A DNA stretch of 64,000 nt. Source: Mesorhizobium sp. M4B.F.Ca.ET.203.01.1.1 (lineage in GTDB: Bacteria; Pseudomonadota; Alphaproteobacteria; Rhizobiales; Rhizobiaceae). The DNA lies in contig NZ_SRUO01000004.1 of the NCBI RefSeq assembly GCF_004791025.1, positions 1-64,000 on the forward strand, written 5' to 3'. The notes beneath the pieces are model-generated. The model saw only the letters and a program-made list of their open reading frames with translations. It ran no database searches and had not been told where the DNA came from. The position numbers were made by a program, and so were the translations under genes. Shown piece after piece: positions 17,887 to 27,340 of the stretch (within the stretch, counting starts at the first letter, position 1; each line of letters opens with the position of its first letter).

Positions 17887-19332
17887 TCAGCCCAGCCCCG
17901 CCAGCTTCGCCGCGTCGCGAATGGCGTTGACGGCGCCCGGGTTGGTCACGGGATAGCCCGAGATGAAACCCTCGACGGAAAAGTCGGGGAACTCGGCCGC
18001 GAGCCGCGCCACGAATCCGGCCGCCTCGGTGCTGTCGCCCGAAGCCGCATGGGAGAGCGCCAGGAACATCAGCACATTGGGCGAGTCCGGCGTGGTTCGG
18101 CGCAAGGCCGCGATGGCTTCCCGGTGCCGGCCGGCGCAGAACAGGACGCGGCCGTGCATGCCGAAATACCAGGGCGGAGCGAGCGGATTGAGGCGCATGG
18201 CGCGCTCGATGAGCGGGATCGCCTCGGCCGGATCGCCTGCGACCAGCGCCTTGCTGCCGGCAAGCAGCGCCAGCGTGTCGGCATGGTTGGGGCCGCATTC
18301 GAAGGCCCTTTTGTAGGCACGCTCCGCGGCATCGAGGTCGCCGAGGCATCCCATGAGATCGCCGAAGCAGTTGCAGGCGCTGCTGTCGAAGGGATCGAGC
18401 CGGATCGCATTTTCGACCGCCGCGCGCCATTTCTCGATCGATGCCTGCGGATCGCGGCCAAAGCAGTTGCCGGCTTCGATCGAATAGGCGTAGGCGAGCT
18501 CGGTCCAGGCCCTGACCAGCGTCGGGTCGAGTTCCAGCGCACGTGAAAACAGCCGGATCGCTTCCGCATTGCCGGCGCGGCTGAAGGTGTTGTGCTGCTC
18601 GACGCCAAGCAGATAGAGATCATAGGCGCGCAGGCTGGCCGGCGGCTTGCGGCGAACCGCGTTGCGCCCGATCGTGGCGATCGCTCCGAAACAGCCGGCG
18701 AGCACATTGATGACGCTTTCGGTCAGGCTGTCCTGCAGCGCGAAGATGTCCTCGACCGGACGGTCGTAGCGCTCGCTCCAAAGGCTGACGCCGTTCCTCG
18801 CATCGGCGAGCTCGATGGTCAGCCGAATGCGGGTGTCGTCGGCGCGCAGTTGGCCCGACAAGATATAGGCGGCGCCCAGCGCCTTGCCGTCGGCCACGAA
18901 ATCGGCCGGCTTGCTGCCCAGCGATTTCATGGTGTGGAAGGCAATGACCGGCAGGTCCGCATAGCGCGCAAGGTCGACGGTGATGTCCGACGACAGGCCG
19001 TTGGCGAAGCGGCGCCAGCGCTCTTCGTCGCTCAGGCACTCGATCGGGAATATCGCCAGCACCGGCGAAGCGCCGGGCAAGGCCGACGGCTTGTCCGGCG
19101 GCAAGCTGGCAATGCCATTGAGGTGCGCGGCAAGCGCCACCTTGTTGCGCACGCCGAGCTTCTCGTAGATCGCGGCAAGATGGGTGCGCACGGTCGACGG
19201 CGCGATGAACAGCGCCTCGCCGATCTGGCGATAGGTCAGCCCGGCCGCGAATTTTTCCGCCACGGCGCGCTCGCGCTCGGATAGAGCCGGCGAGGACGGT
19301 GAAGACGTGGCCGCTGTCGCGTTGTGGTTCAT
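17887..19332 (-). CDS. LuxR-type HTH regulator with TolB-like and TPR domains
   Basis: 481 residues. An N-terminal LuxR helix-turn-helix (about 16-72: LSERERAVAEKFAAGLTYRQIGEALFIAPSTVRTHL, in two runs) is followed by a TolB/adenylate-cyclase-associated region (about 90-210: LAIFPIECL, LGAAYILSGQLRADDTRIRLTIEL). C-terminal TPRs run from about 220 to 470. There is no receiver domain or transmembrane segment. The architecture matches one-component regulators that sense through the TPR half. It is divergent from a set ending in the OmpR-headed paralogue at 20251. Confidence 0.82.
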   Translation of the reverse strand: MNHNATAATSSPSSPALSERERAVAEKFAAGLTYRQIGEALFIAPSTVRTHLAAIYEKLGVRNKVALAAHLNGIASLPPDKPSALPGASPVLAIFPIECLSDEERWRRFANGLSSDITVDLARYADLPVIAFHTMKSLGSKPADFVADGKALGAAYILSGQLRADDTRIRLTIELADARNGVSLWSERYDRPVEDIFALQDSLTESVINVLAGCFGAIATIGRNAVRRKPPASLRAYDLYLLGVEQHNTFSRAGNAEAIRLFSRALELDPTLVRAWTELAYAYSIEAGNCFGRDPQASIEKWRAAVENAIRLDPFDSSACNCFGDLMGCLGDLDAAERAYKRAFECGPNHADTLALLAGSKALVAGDPAEAIPLIERAMRLNPLAPPWYFGMHGRVLFCAGRHREAIAALRRTTPDSPNVLMFLALSHAASGDSTEAAGFVARLAAEFPDFSVEGFISGYPVTNPGAVNAIRDAAKLAGLG

Positions 19333-19489
19333 GCAGATCCCTTGCCCGCGGGCGCACGCGCCATCAACGCCTGCCGTGGCAAAATACTACAAATGCAGGA
19401 CCTAAAACACCGCATCTGGCCGATCCCCTCGCGGGCACAGGAGGTGCAAGCTTCCTTGCAGCAACAGGCTGTAACCATGGGAGGTTTTC

Positions 19490-19795
19490 ATGCGAGGTGT
19501 TTCGATCGGACTGGCATGCGCAATCGTGGGTTTTTCTTCCCCGTCGCAGTCATTCGCAAGCGGGTGCAGGCAAATGCTGGAATCGGACGTCAAGATTGCC
19601 AGCATGCGGCTTTATGCCGACATACTGGCCAATGCCGCCCGCAATGGCTGGGACTACGCGCCGGAGGCGATCGTCAGCGGCTCGAAGCGGCATTTCGATG
19701 AGATGAAGCTGCAATTGATCGCCGCCGGCTATGAGATCGTCTCCGTCGGCGCCCGCCCGCACTGTCCCCGCTTCGACACGCTGGCGAGCGAATAG
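19490..19795 (+). CDS. Small secreted hypothetical protein
   Basis: 101 residues. A signal peptide spans about 1-24 (VSIGLACAIVGFSSPSQSFAS-G). The mature 77-residue domain begins GCRQMLESDVKIASMRLYADILANAA and contains two cysteines (positions 26 and 92) that could pair in the periplasm. No family recognised. The ATG follows GGGAGGTTTTC, a strong ribosome-binding site. It lies between two TPR regulators with which it may form a unit. Confidence 0.65.
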   Translation: MRGVSIGLACAIVGFSSPSQSFASGCRQMLESDVKIASMRLYADILANAARNGWDYAPEAIVSGSKRHFDEMKLQLIAAGYEIVSVGARPHCPRFDTLASE

Positions 19796-19943
19796 CAACG
19801 AAAAGCCGGGATCGCAGGCCGCGGCGCTGAAAGCCGATTTCAGCAAAATATCAGCAGCCGTTCAGGACGGCGAGCGCGCGTTGGGGCAATGTTGAAGCAA
19901 TACAGGCCTAGCGACTGCGAACCACTGACCCTGGAGATCGATC

Positions 19944-20186
19944 ATGCGTGAGAAGGCTGAAAGAGCGCTTTGGTCCTCGATGCTGGCGCAGGAGGAAACG
20001 CAGCGCATCCTGTCGATGGGCGTCGCCGGGCTCATCTGTGGGGAAGCCAATGAGATGCTGGCCTATTTCGAACGGCAGGCGCCTTGCGAGACGCCAGCCC
20101 CGTCCGCCAAACGGCCGGGCCTATGGCCTCGAATTCGCCACGTCCTGCCGCACAGTGTTTTTCCGGGGAGCTTCTTTCGGGCTTGA
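19944..20186 (+). CDS. Small hypothetical protein (80 aa)
   Basis: 80 residues, helical first half (REKAERALWSSMLAQEETQRILSMGVAGL) and a Pro/Arg-rich end. No family recognised. A modest ribosome-binding site (CTGGAGATCGATC) precedes the ATG. The downstream regulator starts 64 bases later on the same strand, so the two may be co-transcribed. Confidence 0.5.
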   Translation: MREKAERALWSSMLAQEETQRILSMGVAGLICGEANEMLAYFERQAPCETPAPSAKRPGLWPRIRHVLPHSVFPGSFFRA

Positions 20187-20250
20187 CCTTGCCGGCATTC
20201 TGCCTCTCCGATAGTCGCCGCGCGAATGGGCGCGGCGATGGGGCAAGGGC

Positions 20251-21783
20251 TTGTCGCAACAGTTCGGCAATGCGGTTATCGATCTTGAACTGGGCACGCT
20301 CAGGCGTGACGGCGAGATCGTGCCGGTGCGGCCGAAGACCTTCGACCTTCTTGCGTTCCTGATACGCAATTCCGGCCGGGTGCTGGGCAAGGACGAATTG
20401 TTGCAGGCTGTCTGGCCAGGCATCATCGCCACCGAGGATTCGCTCACCCAGTGCATTCGCGACGCGCGCAAATCGATCGGCGACGAAGCGCAGGCGCTGA
20501 TCCGTACCGTTCCCCGGCGCGGCTATCTGTTCCAGGTCGCGGAAACCCGGGCCAACGATCAGCCTGGGCAGATGGCGCCCCAAGCCGGACGCGCGGCCGA
20601 ACCGATGGTCGCCATCCTGCCGTTCAGCGTCGAGGCCGGCGACACCACCGGCAGGGTGTTGTTCGACGGCGCGGTCGAGGAAATCACCAACGCGCTGTCG
20701 TGCTTCAAGACCGTCGCGGTGCTGGCTCGCCATTCGGCCTTCGTGCTGGCTGAGCATTGGACGGAGGATATCAACGCGACCGCCTTGCGGCTTGGCGCCG
20801 ACTACATCGCGGAAGGCAGCGTGGAATCCGCCGGGGATGGCTACAGCGCTCGCGTCGTGCTCACCGAGACGATATCCGGACGTCGCGTCTGGATACAGAA
20901 TTTCACATTCGCCAAAGGCGAGATCTTCGCCTTCCAGAAAACGGTCGCACAACGGATCGCGATGGCGCTGGTCGCCAATATTGAAAGCGCCGTCATGCGC
21001 CGCAGCCAGCCCGCATCCGCGTCAAATGTCGAGGCCTATCTCCACCTGCTGCGCGGCATGGCCCTGCTGCGCAGCTATGGCGAAGGCGTGAACGAGGAGG
21101 CGCGCAGGCATCTCCTCATGGCGCTCGAACGGGACCCGAATTCGGGCCTTGCGCATGCCTACCTGGCGCTCGCCGATTTGATCATAGGAGGCTATTCCGG
21201 CGCGCCGCGCGCCGTGCTCGACCAGGCGCGCGACCGGGCGCTGCATGCTATCGCGCTCAGCCCCGACGAGGGGCGATGCCACAGGATCCTGGCGCTTACC
21301 CTGCTCTACCGGGGTTGCGACGAGTACGACGCCGCCGAAAAGCATCTTGCCCGTGCGCTGGACCTCAACCCCTACGATGCCGACACGCTCGCACAGACCG
21401 GCTACTTCAAGGCGCTGCGCGGCGATGGCGAAGCCGGGCTGGCTCTGCTCGACCAGGCCATTCAGCTCAACCCGATGCATCCGAGCTGGTATTATTTCGA
21501 CCGCGGCGTAGCCTTGTTCGTTGCTGGACGCTACCGCGAGGCCGCAACCTCCTTTTCCTCCCTGCCGCGCAAAAGTGTCTGGCAATGGGCGCGGCTGGCG
21601 GCTTGCCACGCGCTCGACGGCGACACCGAGAAAGCCAGGGCTTGCGTCAGGGAAGGCCGCGCGCTGGATTCGGGCCTGACCATGGCGGAAATCCTTGCAG
21701 ACCTGCGCTTGGAGTGCGCCGAGGATTGTGAACGGTTGCGGATCGGTCTCGAACGGGCCGGCTGGGACAACACGCCGGCATAG
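20251..21783 (+). CDS. OmpR-type winged-helix regulator with TolB-like and TPR domains
   Basis: 510 residues. An N-terminal Trans_reg_C winged helix (about 6-98: RPKTFDLLAFLIRNSGRVLGKDELL, VPRRGYLF) is joined to a TolB-like segment (about 118-240: VAILPFSVEAGD, LGADYIAEGSVESAGDGYSARVVL). TPRs follow to the end (HLARALDLNPYDADTLAQ). No transmembrane helix, so it is not a CadC/ToxR membrane type. No in-frame ATG exists upstream, and TTG at 20251 preceded by GGGGCAAGGGC is the likely start. The effector half parallels the LuxR-headed protein at 17887-19332. Confidence 0.8.
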   Translation: MSQQFGNAVIDLELGTLRRDGEIVPVRPKTFDLLAFLIRNSGRVLGKDELLQAVWPGIIATEDSLTQCIRDARKSIGDEAQALIRTVPRRGYLFQVAETRANDQPGQMAPQAGRAAEPMVAILPFSVEAGDTTGRVLFDGAVEEITNALSCFKTVAVLARHSAFVLAEHWTEDINATALRLGADYIAEGSVESAGDGYSARVVLTETISGRRVWIQNFTFAKGEIFAFQKTVAQRIAMALVANIESAVMRRSQPASASNVEAYLHLLRGMALLRSYGEGVNEEARRHLLMALERDPNSGLAHAYLALADLIIGGYSGAPRAVLDQARDRALHAIALSPDEGRCHRILALTLLYRGCDEYDAAEKHLARALDLNPYDADTLAQTGYFKALRGDGEAGLALLDQAIQLNPMHPSWYYFDRGVALFVAGRYREAATSFSSLPRKSVWQWARLAACHALDGDTEKARACVREGRALDSGLTMAEILADLRLECAEDCERLRIGLERAGWDNTPA

Positions 21784-21855
21784 CCAGTCCGCCACGCAAC
21801 GGGCATGATGGAAGGCGATCGCCCGCCGACTCGGGCTCCAAGTCCGCGGGGGCGC

Positions 21856-22461
21856 ATGAAACCAGCCATCCTTTTGCTTTTGCTCGCGGCCATGCTGCCC
21901 TCCGCACCGGCGCGGGCCGGCGACTGGAAGCCGGTGGAAAAGGTCGAGACCTACGCCATCTCCGGCCAGACCGCGCCCGAGCTCTATGCTTCGGTCGGTG
22001 AAAACGGCCCGCTCATTGGCGAGAGCAAGAAGCGCGTCATCGCGCATACCAATTTCAAGCTGACCTGGCAGCGCGACTACGACGACAAGGCCGGGGGCGG
22101 CGCCTGCGTGCTAAAATCGGCGCGGCCAAAGCTCATCATCACCTACACGCTGCCGAAGCCGACCGGTCCGCTGCCGGCGGGCTTGCAGAAGCGCTGGGAC
22201 GGCTTCGCCGCAGGCCTCGCCGCGCATGAGAAGGTGCATGGCGGTCAGATCATCGACATGGTGCAAAAGATCGAAGCGCTCAGCGTCGGACTGACCGTCG
22301 CCCACGACCCCGGCTGCAAGAAGATCAGGACCGAGCTCACCCAGCGCCTGGCCGAACTCTCGCAGACGCAGCGCCAGGCCAGCCGCGACTTCGACCGCGT
22401 CGAATTCGGGTCGGGCGGCAATCTGCAGAGGCTGGTGCTGGCGTTTGTGAATGGGGAATGA
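21856..22461 (+). CDS. Secreted DUF922 putative zinc protease
   Basis: 201 residues. A signal peptide spans about 1-20 (KPAILLLLLAAMLPSAPARA-G). The DUF922 domain includes an HExxH metal-binding motif (HEKVHG) and an early KVETYAISGQTAPELYASV segment typical of this family. It is predicted to be periplasmic or secreted; substrate unknown. The ATG at 21856 is chosen because it starts the signal peptide, while the upstream reading to 21805 adds only low-complexity residues. Confidence 0.8.
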   Translation: MKPAILLLLLAAMLPSAPARAGDWKPVEKVETYAISGQTAPELYASVGENGPLIGESKKRVIAHTNFKLTWQRDYDDKAGGGACVLKSARPKLIITYTLPKPTGPLPAGLQKRWDGFAAGLAAHEKVHGGQIIDMVQKIEALSVGLTVAHDPGCKKIRTELTQRLAELSQTQRQASRDFDRVEFGSGGNLQRLVLAFVNGE

Positions 22462-22889
22462 GCCCAGCTCGGGCAAGGACATCCGAACATTTGCGATGAC
22501 GATCTCCACCCTGGCGAGAAAATTGGTAGATTCGTGATTCGAGGAATGCGGCGCCATTCAAGCATTGGCTTATATAACCCCGGCGAGCTTACCAGTAGAT
22601 CGATACACGCTGGAATAGCACAGCTATGCGTGGACCTCCGTCTAAGGCCTATCTACGTTCATTTACCCTGAGCGCTTAGGCAGATCTGCTTCCCACCGCC
22701 GCTTTACACGCAGGGTTGGTAGCGCTACCGTTTGCCCAGTCGCGTGACCAAGGGGGGAGCCTTGGTAGCTGTCGCCGGCTGGTGTGGTGGATTGAGGTTC
22801 CCGCCGTTTTGACGGGATCCGCTTCAGCACCATGTCAGAAAGAACATGGAGTCTTGCGGACGTCGCAGGACCCAGCCGGGAGGATTTCG
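22462..22889. other. 428-bp intergenic region with promoter of the ABC operon
   Basis: No convincing gene. The first 200 bp are less GC-rich than the surroundings and show nothing recognisable. The right half holds a LacI-type operator and promoter (22703-22731) and a 6-bp inverted repeat CCAAGG/CCTTGG at 22748-22765 in the probable leader of the ABC operon. Confidence 0.5.
22703..22731 (+). promoter_or_regulatory. Promoter with LacI-type operator GGTAGCGCTACC
   Basis: A 12-bp perfect palindrome GGTAGCGCTACC at 22718-22729 has the central CpG typical of LacI-family operators in alphaproteobacteria. It is embedded in a possible promoter: TTTACA at 22703-22708, a 17-base spacer, TACCGT at 22726-22731. 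The repressor would occlude the -10 region of the downstream ABC operon. No LacI gene is adjacent, so the regulator is encoded elsewhere. Confidence 0.5.
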
Positions 22890-23972
22890 ATGGCGTCTGT
22901 CGCGATTGCCGATGTCTACAAGTCATTCGGAAGCGTCGAGATCCTTCACGGCGTCAGCGTGGACATAGAGGACGGTGAATTCGTCACCCTGGTGGGGCCA
23001 TCCGGCTGCGGAAAATCCACCCTTCTCAGGATGATCGCCGGCCTGGAAAAGATCTCGCGCGGCGAGATCGCGATCGGCGAGCGTGTCGTCAACAACGTCG
23101 CGCCAAAGGAGCGCGACGTCGCCATGGTGTTCCAGAACTACGCGCTCTACCCACATATGACGGTTGCCGAGAACATGGCGTTCTCGCTGATGCTAAAAGG
23201 TGTCTCCAAGGCAGAAAGCGAAGCCGGCGTCCGGCGCGCGGCCGAGATCCTTGGGCTGGTGCCCTTGCTGTCGCGCTATCCGCGCCAGCTTTCAGGCGGC
23301 CAGCGCCAGCGCGTCGCCATGGGCCGGGCGATCGTGCGCAATCCGGCCGTCTTCCTGTTCGACGAACCGCTCTCAAACCTCGACGCCAAGCTCCGGGTGC
23401 AGATGCGTGCCGAGATCAAGGAGCTGCACCAGCGGCTAAAGACCACGACGGTCTATGTCACACACGACCAGATCGAGGCGATGACCATGGCCGACAAGAT
23501 CGTCGTCATGCATGACGGCCTCGTCGAGCAGATCGGGCCACCGCTGGAACTCTACGACCGGCCAAACAATCTCTTCGTCGCCTCCTTCATCGGCTCGCCC
23601 GCCATGAACCTGCTCAAGGGCGGGATTGCGACCGATGGCTCGCCATCCTTTCGCGGCGCAGGCGAGATTTCCGTGCCTTTGGCGGCGACGCCGTCGATCA
23701 GCAATGGCGAACCGGTGGTGCTGGGAATACGGCCCGAGCACCTGAGGCTGTCCGAGGCGGGGATTCCGGTCACTGTCGCGGTGGTCGAGCCGACCGGCTC
23801 GGAGGTGCAGCTCATCGGCCGGACAGAAGGCGGCGAGGAGATCGTCGCGAACTTCCGGGAGCGCCATTCCTTTACGCCAGGTGAAACCATCCGGCTCTCG
23901 GCCGAGCCCGGCCTCATCCATCTCTTTCACGGCGAAACCGGAAAGCGGTTCGAGATGGGCACCAGGCCGTAA
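22890..23972 (+). CDS. ABC transporter ATP-binding protein (UgpC/MalK type)
   Basis: 360 residues. Walker A GPSGCGKST, Q-loop FQNYALYPHM, signature LSGGQRQRVAMGRA, Walker B FLFDEPLSNLDA and H-loop VTHDQIEA are all intact. The C-terminal about 120 residues form an OB-fold (TOBE) regulatory domain (LGIRPEHLRL). It energises the CUT1 sugar transporter formed by the next three genes. A GGGAGG ribosome-binding site fixes the ATG at 22890. It leads the operon behind the LacI-type operator. Confidence 0.93.
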   Translation: MASVAIADVYKSFGSVEILHGVSVDIEDGEFVTLVGPSGCGKSTLLRMIAGLEKISRGEIAIGERVVNNVAPKERDVAMVFQNYALYPHMTVAENMAFSLMLKGVSKAESEAGVRRAAEILGLVPLLSRYPRQLSGGQRQRVAMGRAIVRNPAVFLFDEPLSNLDAKLRVQMRAEIKELHQRLKTTTVYVTHDQIEAMTMADKIVVMHDGLVEQIGPPLELYDRPNNLFVASFIGSPAMNLLKGGIATDGSPSFRGAGEISVPLAATPSISNGEPVVLGIRPEHLRLSEAGIPVTVAVVEPTGSEVQLIGRTEGGEEIVANFRERHSFTPGETIRLSAEPGLIHLFHGETGKRFEMGTRP

Positions 23973-24010
23973 GAACGACTGAGCGAGGAAACTGACAGGA
24001 GGAGACCACC

Positions 24011-25336
24011 ATGAAATTCACCAGACGTGACGTGATCCGCACGACCGCCGGCGTGGCGGCGGGAGCCTTGGGAAGCCGGTTCGTCGGCTCTCCCGCCCTG
24101 GCCCAGGAAGGCCTGAAATACAAGCCGGAGGACGGCGCGAAGCTCAGGCTGCTGCGCTGGTCGCCCTTCGTGCAGGGCGATGAGGACCAGTGGCTGGCCA
24201 ACACCAAGCGGTTCACCGAGGCGACGGGCGTCGAGGTTCGCGTCGACAAGGAAAGCTGGGAAGACATCCGTCCCAAGGCGGCGGTCGCCGCCAATGTCGG
24301 TTCCGGTCCCGACCTGATGTTCGTCTGGTTCGACGACCCGCATCAATACCCCGACAAGCTGCACGACGTGACCGAGCTGGGTGAGTATCTGGGCTCGAAA
24401 TATGGCGGCTGGTATGACGGACCGAAGCAGTACGCGACCCGGGAAGGCAAATTCCTCGGTCTGCCGCTCGCCACCATCGGCAATGCCATCGTCTACCGCG
24501 AAAGCTGGGTGAAGGAGGCCGGATTCGCGGAATTTCCCAAGGACACGGCGGGCTTCCTCGAGCTTTGCAAGGCCCTACAGGCGAAGGGACATCCGGCCGG
24601 CTTCACGCACGGCCACGGCGTCGGCGACGGCAACAACTACGCGCACTGGCTGCTCTGGAGCCATGGTGGCCAGATGGTCGACGAGAGCGGCAAGGTCGCG
24701 ATCAACAGCCCGGAGACGCTGAAGGCGATCGACTACGCGCAGCAGCTCTACAAGACCTTCATTCCGGGGACCGAGAGCTGGCTCGACGTCAACAACAATC
24801 GTGCCTTCCTGGCCGGCGAAGTGAGCGTCATCGCCAACGGCATTTCCGCCTACAACACTGCCAAGATCAACAAGGACAAGGATCCCAAACTGGACGAAAT
24901 CGCCAAGGACATCCGCACGACCAACCTGCCGATCGGCCCGGTCGGAAAGTCGGTCGAGCTGTTCCAGGTGACCACGGCCGTCATCTTCGACTACACGCCC
25001 TACCCCAACGCAGCCAAAGCCTATCTGCAGTTCATGTTCGAGGATCCGCAGATGTCGGACTGGATCACCTCCTCCGCGGGCTACTGCTGCCAGACGCTGA
25101 AAGCCTTCGACAACAATCCCGTGTGGAAGGCCGATCCGAACAACGCCGCCTACGCGAAGGCCTCGGCGACGCTGCGTCCCAACGGCTATGCCGGGCCGCT
25201 CGGCTACGCCTCGGCCGCGACCATGGCAGACTACGTGCTGGTCGACATGTTCGCCAAGGCGGTGACCGGCCAGGCCACGCCGCAGGAGGCGATGGAAGAG
25301 GCGGAGAAGCGCGCCAACCGCTACTACCGGGTTTGA
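24011..25336 (+). CDS. Sugar-binding protein of ABC transporter, Tat-exported
   Basis: 441 residues, extracellular solute-binding protein family 1. The N-terminus TRRDVIRTTAG...LGSRFVGSPALAQ has a twin-arginine and an Ala-x-Ala site, pointing to Tat export and cleavage near residue 31. The mature protein shows FVWFDDPHQYPDKL and YCCQTLKAFDNNPVW. Ligand not predictable; sequence is of the sugar/polyol CUT1 class. AGGAGACCACC precedes the ATG. It lies 38 bases after the ATPase gene. Confidence 0.9.
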   Translation: MKFTRRDVIRTTAGVAAGALGSRFVGSPALAQEGLKYKPEDGAKLRLLRWSPFVQGDEDQWLANTKRFTEATGVEVRVDKESWEDIRPKAAVAANVGSGPDLMFVWFDDPHQYPDKLHDVTELGEYLGSKYGGWYDGPKQYATREGKFLGLPLATIGNAIVYRESWVKEAGFAEFPKDTAGFLELCKALQAKGHPAGFTHGHGVGDGNNYAHWLLWSHGGQMVDESGKVAINSPETLKAIDYAQQLYKTFIPGTESWLDVNNNRAFLAGEVSVIANGISAYNTAKINKDKDPKLDEIAKDIRTTNLPIGPVGKSVELFQVTTAVIFDYTPYPNAAKAYLQFMFEDPQMSDWITSSAGYCCQTLKAFDNNPVWKADPNNAAYAKASATLRPNGYAGPLGYASAATMADYVLVDMFAKAVTGQATPQEAMEEAEKRANRYYRV

Positions 25337-25436
25337 TCATCGCCCGGCCGGGCAGCTGCGCTGCCCGGTGAGGGTGCGCAACCGCGCGGCGGCCGCCCTG
25401 GCCGCCACGCAATCATATCTGATGAGGAGCCACCGC

Positions 25437-26375
25437 ATGGCCGTGCCGTCCGTTGCCGTTGAGCAGCGTTCTTCGATCCTGTCGCGCCTGAGCGAAAGCC
25501 GCAACGCGCTTGGCTTCGGCTTCATGTTGCCGGCGGCGGTGCTGCTGTTGGTGTTTCTGACCTATCCGCTCGGGCTGGGCGTCTGGCTCGGCTTCACCGA
25601 TGCCCGTATCGGCCGCCCCGGCATCTTCATCGGCATCGAGAACTATCAATACCTTTGGAGCGACAGCGTCTTCTGGCTCTCCGTCTTCAACACCCTGCTC
25701 TACACGATCAGCGCTTCGATCCTGAAGTTCATGCTCGGCCTCTGGCTGGCGCTCATCCTAAACGAGAACCTTCCCTTCAAATCGTTCTTCCGCGCCGTGG
25801 TGCTGCTGCCCTGGGTGGTGCCGACGGTGCTGTCGGCGATCGCCTTCTGGTGGATCTACGATTCGCAGTTCTCGATCCTGTCCTGGGCGCTGCAGCAGAT
25901 GGGCCTGATCGACCATCGCATCAACTTCCTCGGCGACCCGACAAACGCGCGCGCCTCGGTCATCGCCGCCAATGTCTGGCGCGGCATTCCTTTCGTCGCC
26001 ATCACCCTGCTTGCCGGCCTGCAGACGATCCCCCAATCGCTTTACGAGGCCGCCACGCTCGACGGCGCCAGCCGCTGGCAATTGTTCCGCCATGTGACAC
26101 TGCCGCTGCTGACGCCGATCATTGCCATCACCATGACCTTTTCAGTACTGTTCACCTTCACCGATTTCCAGCTGATCTATGTGTTGACCCGCGGCGGACC
26201 GGTCAACGCCACCCACCTGATGGCGACGCTGTCCTTCCAGCGCGGCATTTCAGGTGGCCAGCTTGGCGAGGGCGCCGCTATCGCGGTTGCCATGATCCCC
26301 TTCCTGCTGGCGGCGATCCTGTTCAGCTATTTCGGCCTGCAACGCCGCAAGTGGCAGCAAGGCGGCGGAGACTGA
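25437..26375 (+). CDS. ABC sugar transporter permease (MalF type)
   Basis: 312 residues with six predicted transmembrane helices. The first begins GFMLPAAVLLLVFLTYPLGLG. The cytoplasmic EAA loop (YEAATLDGASRWQLFRHVTLPLL) docks the ATPase. Of three possible in-frame starts, ATG 25437 (MAVPSV) has AGGAG seven bases upstream and is preferred. It pairs with the next gene, with two bases between them, to form the membrane channel. Confidence 0.92.
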   Translation: MAVPSVAVEQRSSILSRLSESRNALGFGFMLPAAVLLLVFLTYPLGLGVWLGFTDARIGRPGIFIGIENYQYLWSDSVFWLSVFNTLLYTISASILKFMLGLWLALILNENLPFKSFFRAVVLLPWVVPTVLSAIAFWWIYDSQFSILSWALQQMGLIDHRINFLGDPTNARASVIAANVWRGIPFVAITLLAGLQTIPQSLYEAATLDGASRWQLFRHVTLPLLTPIIAITMTFSVLFTFTDFQLIYVLTRGGPVNATHLMATLSFQRGISGGQLGEGAAIAVAMIPFLLAAILFSYFGLQRRKWQQGGGD

Positions 26376-26376
26376 A

Positions 26377-27270
26377 ATGGCCGCGATCAAGAGACCGAAA
26401 CGTCCGGAAACCGATGAAGGCGGCATGGGCTACCTGCAAAGCCTGCCGCGCCGCGTGGTGACGGTCTATCTGCCATTGCTGGTGTTCATCATCGTGCTGC
26501 TGTTTCCGTTCTACTGGATGACGATCACGGCGGTTAAGCCCAATGTCGAGATGACCGATTACGCCAACTTCAATCCGTTCTGGGTCGTGCATCCAACGTT
26601 GCAGCACATCCGCTATCTTCTCTTCGAGACGTCCTATCCCGGTTGGCTGCTCAACACGGTCATCATCTCCACCGCCGCCACGTTCCTGTCGCTGCTGGCG
26701 GCGGTGCTGGCAGCCTATGCGATCGAACGGCTGAGGTTTTCGGGAGCGCGGCAGGTCGGTCTCGCCGTCTTCCTCGCCTATTTGGTGCCGCCCTCGATCC
26801 TGTTCATTCCGCTGTCGGTGATGGTGTTCAACCTCGGGCTCTACGACACGCCGTTCGCGCTGATCCTCACCTACCCGACGTTCCTGATCCCGTTCTGCAC
26901 CTGGCTGCTGATGGGCTATTTCCGCTCCATCCCCTTCGAGTTGGAGGAATGCGCGCTCATAGACGGAGCGACCCGGCTGCAGATCCTCACCAAGATCGTG
27001 CTGCCGCTGTCGGTGCCGGGCCTGATTTCCGCCGGCATATTCGCATTCACCCTGTCATGGAACGAGTTCATCTACGCCCTGACGTTCATCCAATCGTCGG
27101 AGAACAAGACCGTGCCGGTCGGCGTGCTGACCGAGCTTGTGCGCTCTGACGTCTACGAATGGGGGGCGCTGATGGCGGGCGCGCTGATCGGCTCGCTGCC
27201 GGTCGTGGTGCTCTACTCGTTCTTTGTCGAGCACTACGTTTCCTCGATGACCGGGGCGGTGAAGGAATGA
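26377..27270 (+). CDS. ABC sugar transporter permease (MalG type)
   Basis: 297 residues, six predicted transmembrane helices, the first at about 30-52 (VYLPLLVFIIVLLFPFYWM). The EAA loop reads ELEECALIDGATRLQILTKIVLPL. A conserved NEFIYALTFI segment is typical of MalG-type permeases. GGCGGAGACTGAA gives its ribosome-binding site inside the end of the previous gene. It completes the transporter. Confidence 0.92.
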   Translation: MAAIKRPKRPETDEGGMGYLQSLPRRVVTVYLPLLVFIIVLLFPFYWMTITAVKPNVEMTDYANFNPFWVVHPTLQHIRYLLFETSYPGWLLNTVIISTAATFLSLLAAVLAAYAIERLRFSGARQVGLAVFLAYLVPPSILFIPLSVMVFNLGLYDTPFALILTYPTFLIPFCTWLLMGYFRSIPFELEECALIDGATRLQILTKIVLPLSVPGLISAGIFAFTLSWNEFIYALTFIQSSENKTVPVGVLTELVRSDVYEWGALMAGALIGSLPVVVLYSFFVEHYVSSMTGAVKE

Positions 27271-27340
27271 CGCCGACCGCGAGCGGCTTGCCGCCAAATG
27301 CACGGCGGCAAGCCGGCCGCATGGCCGCGGCCGACAGGCG

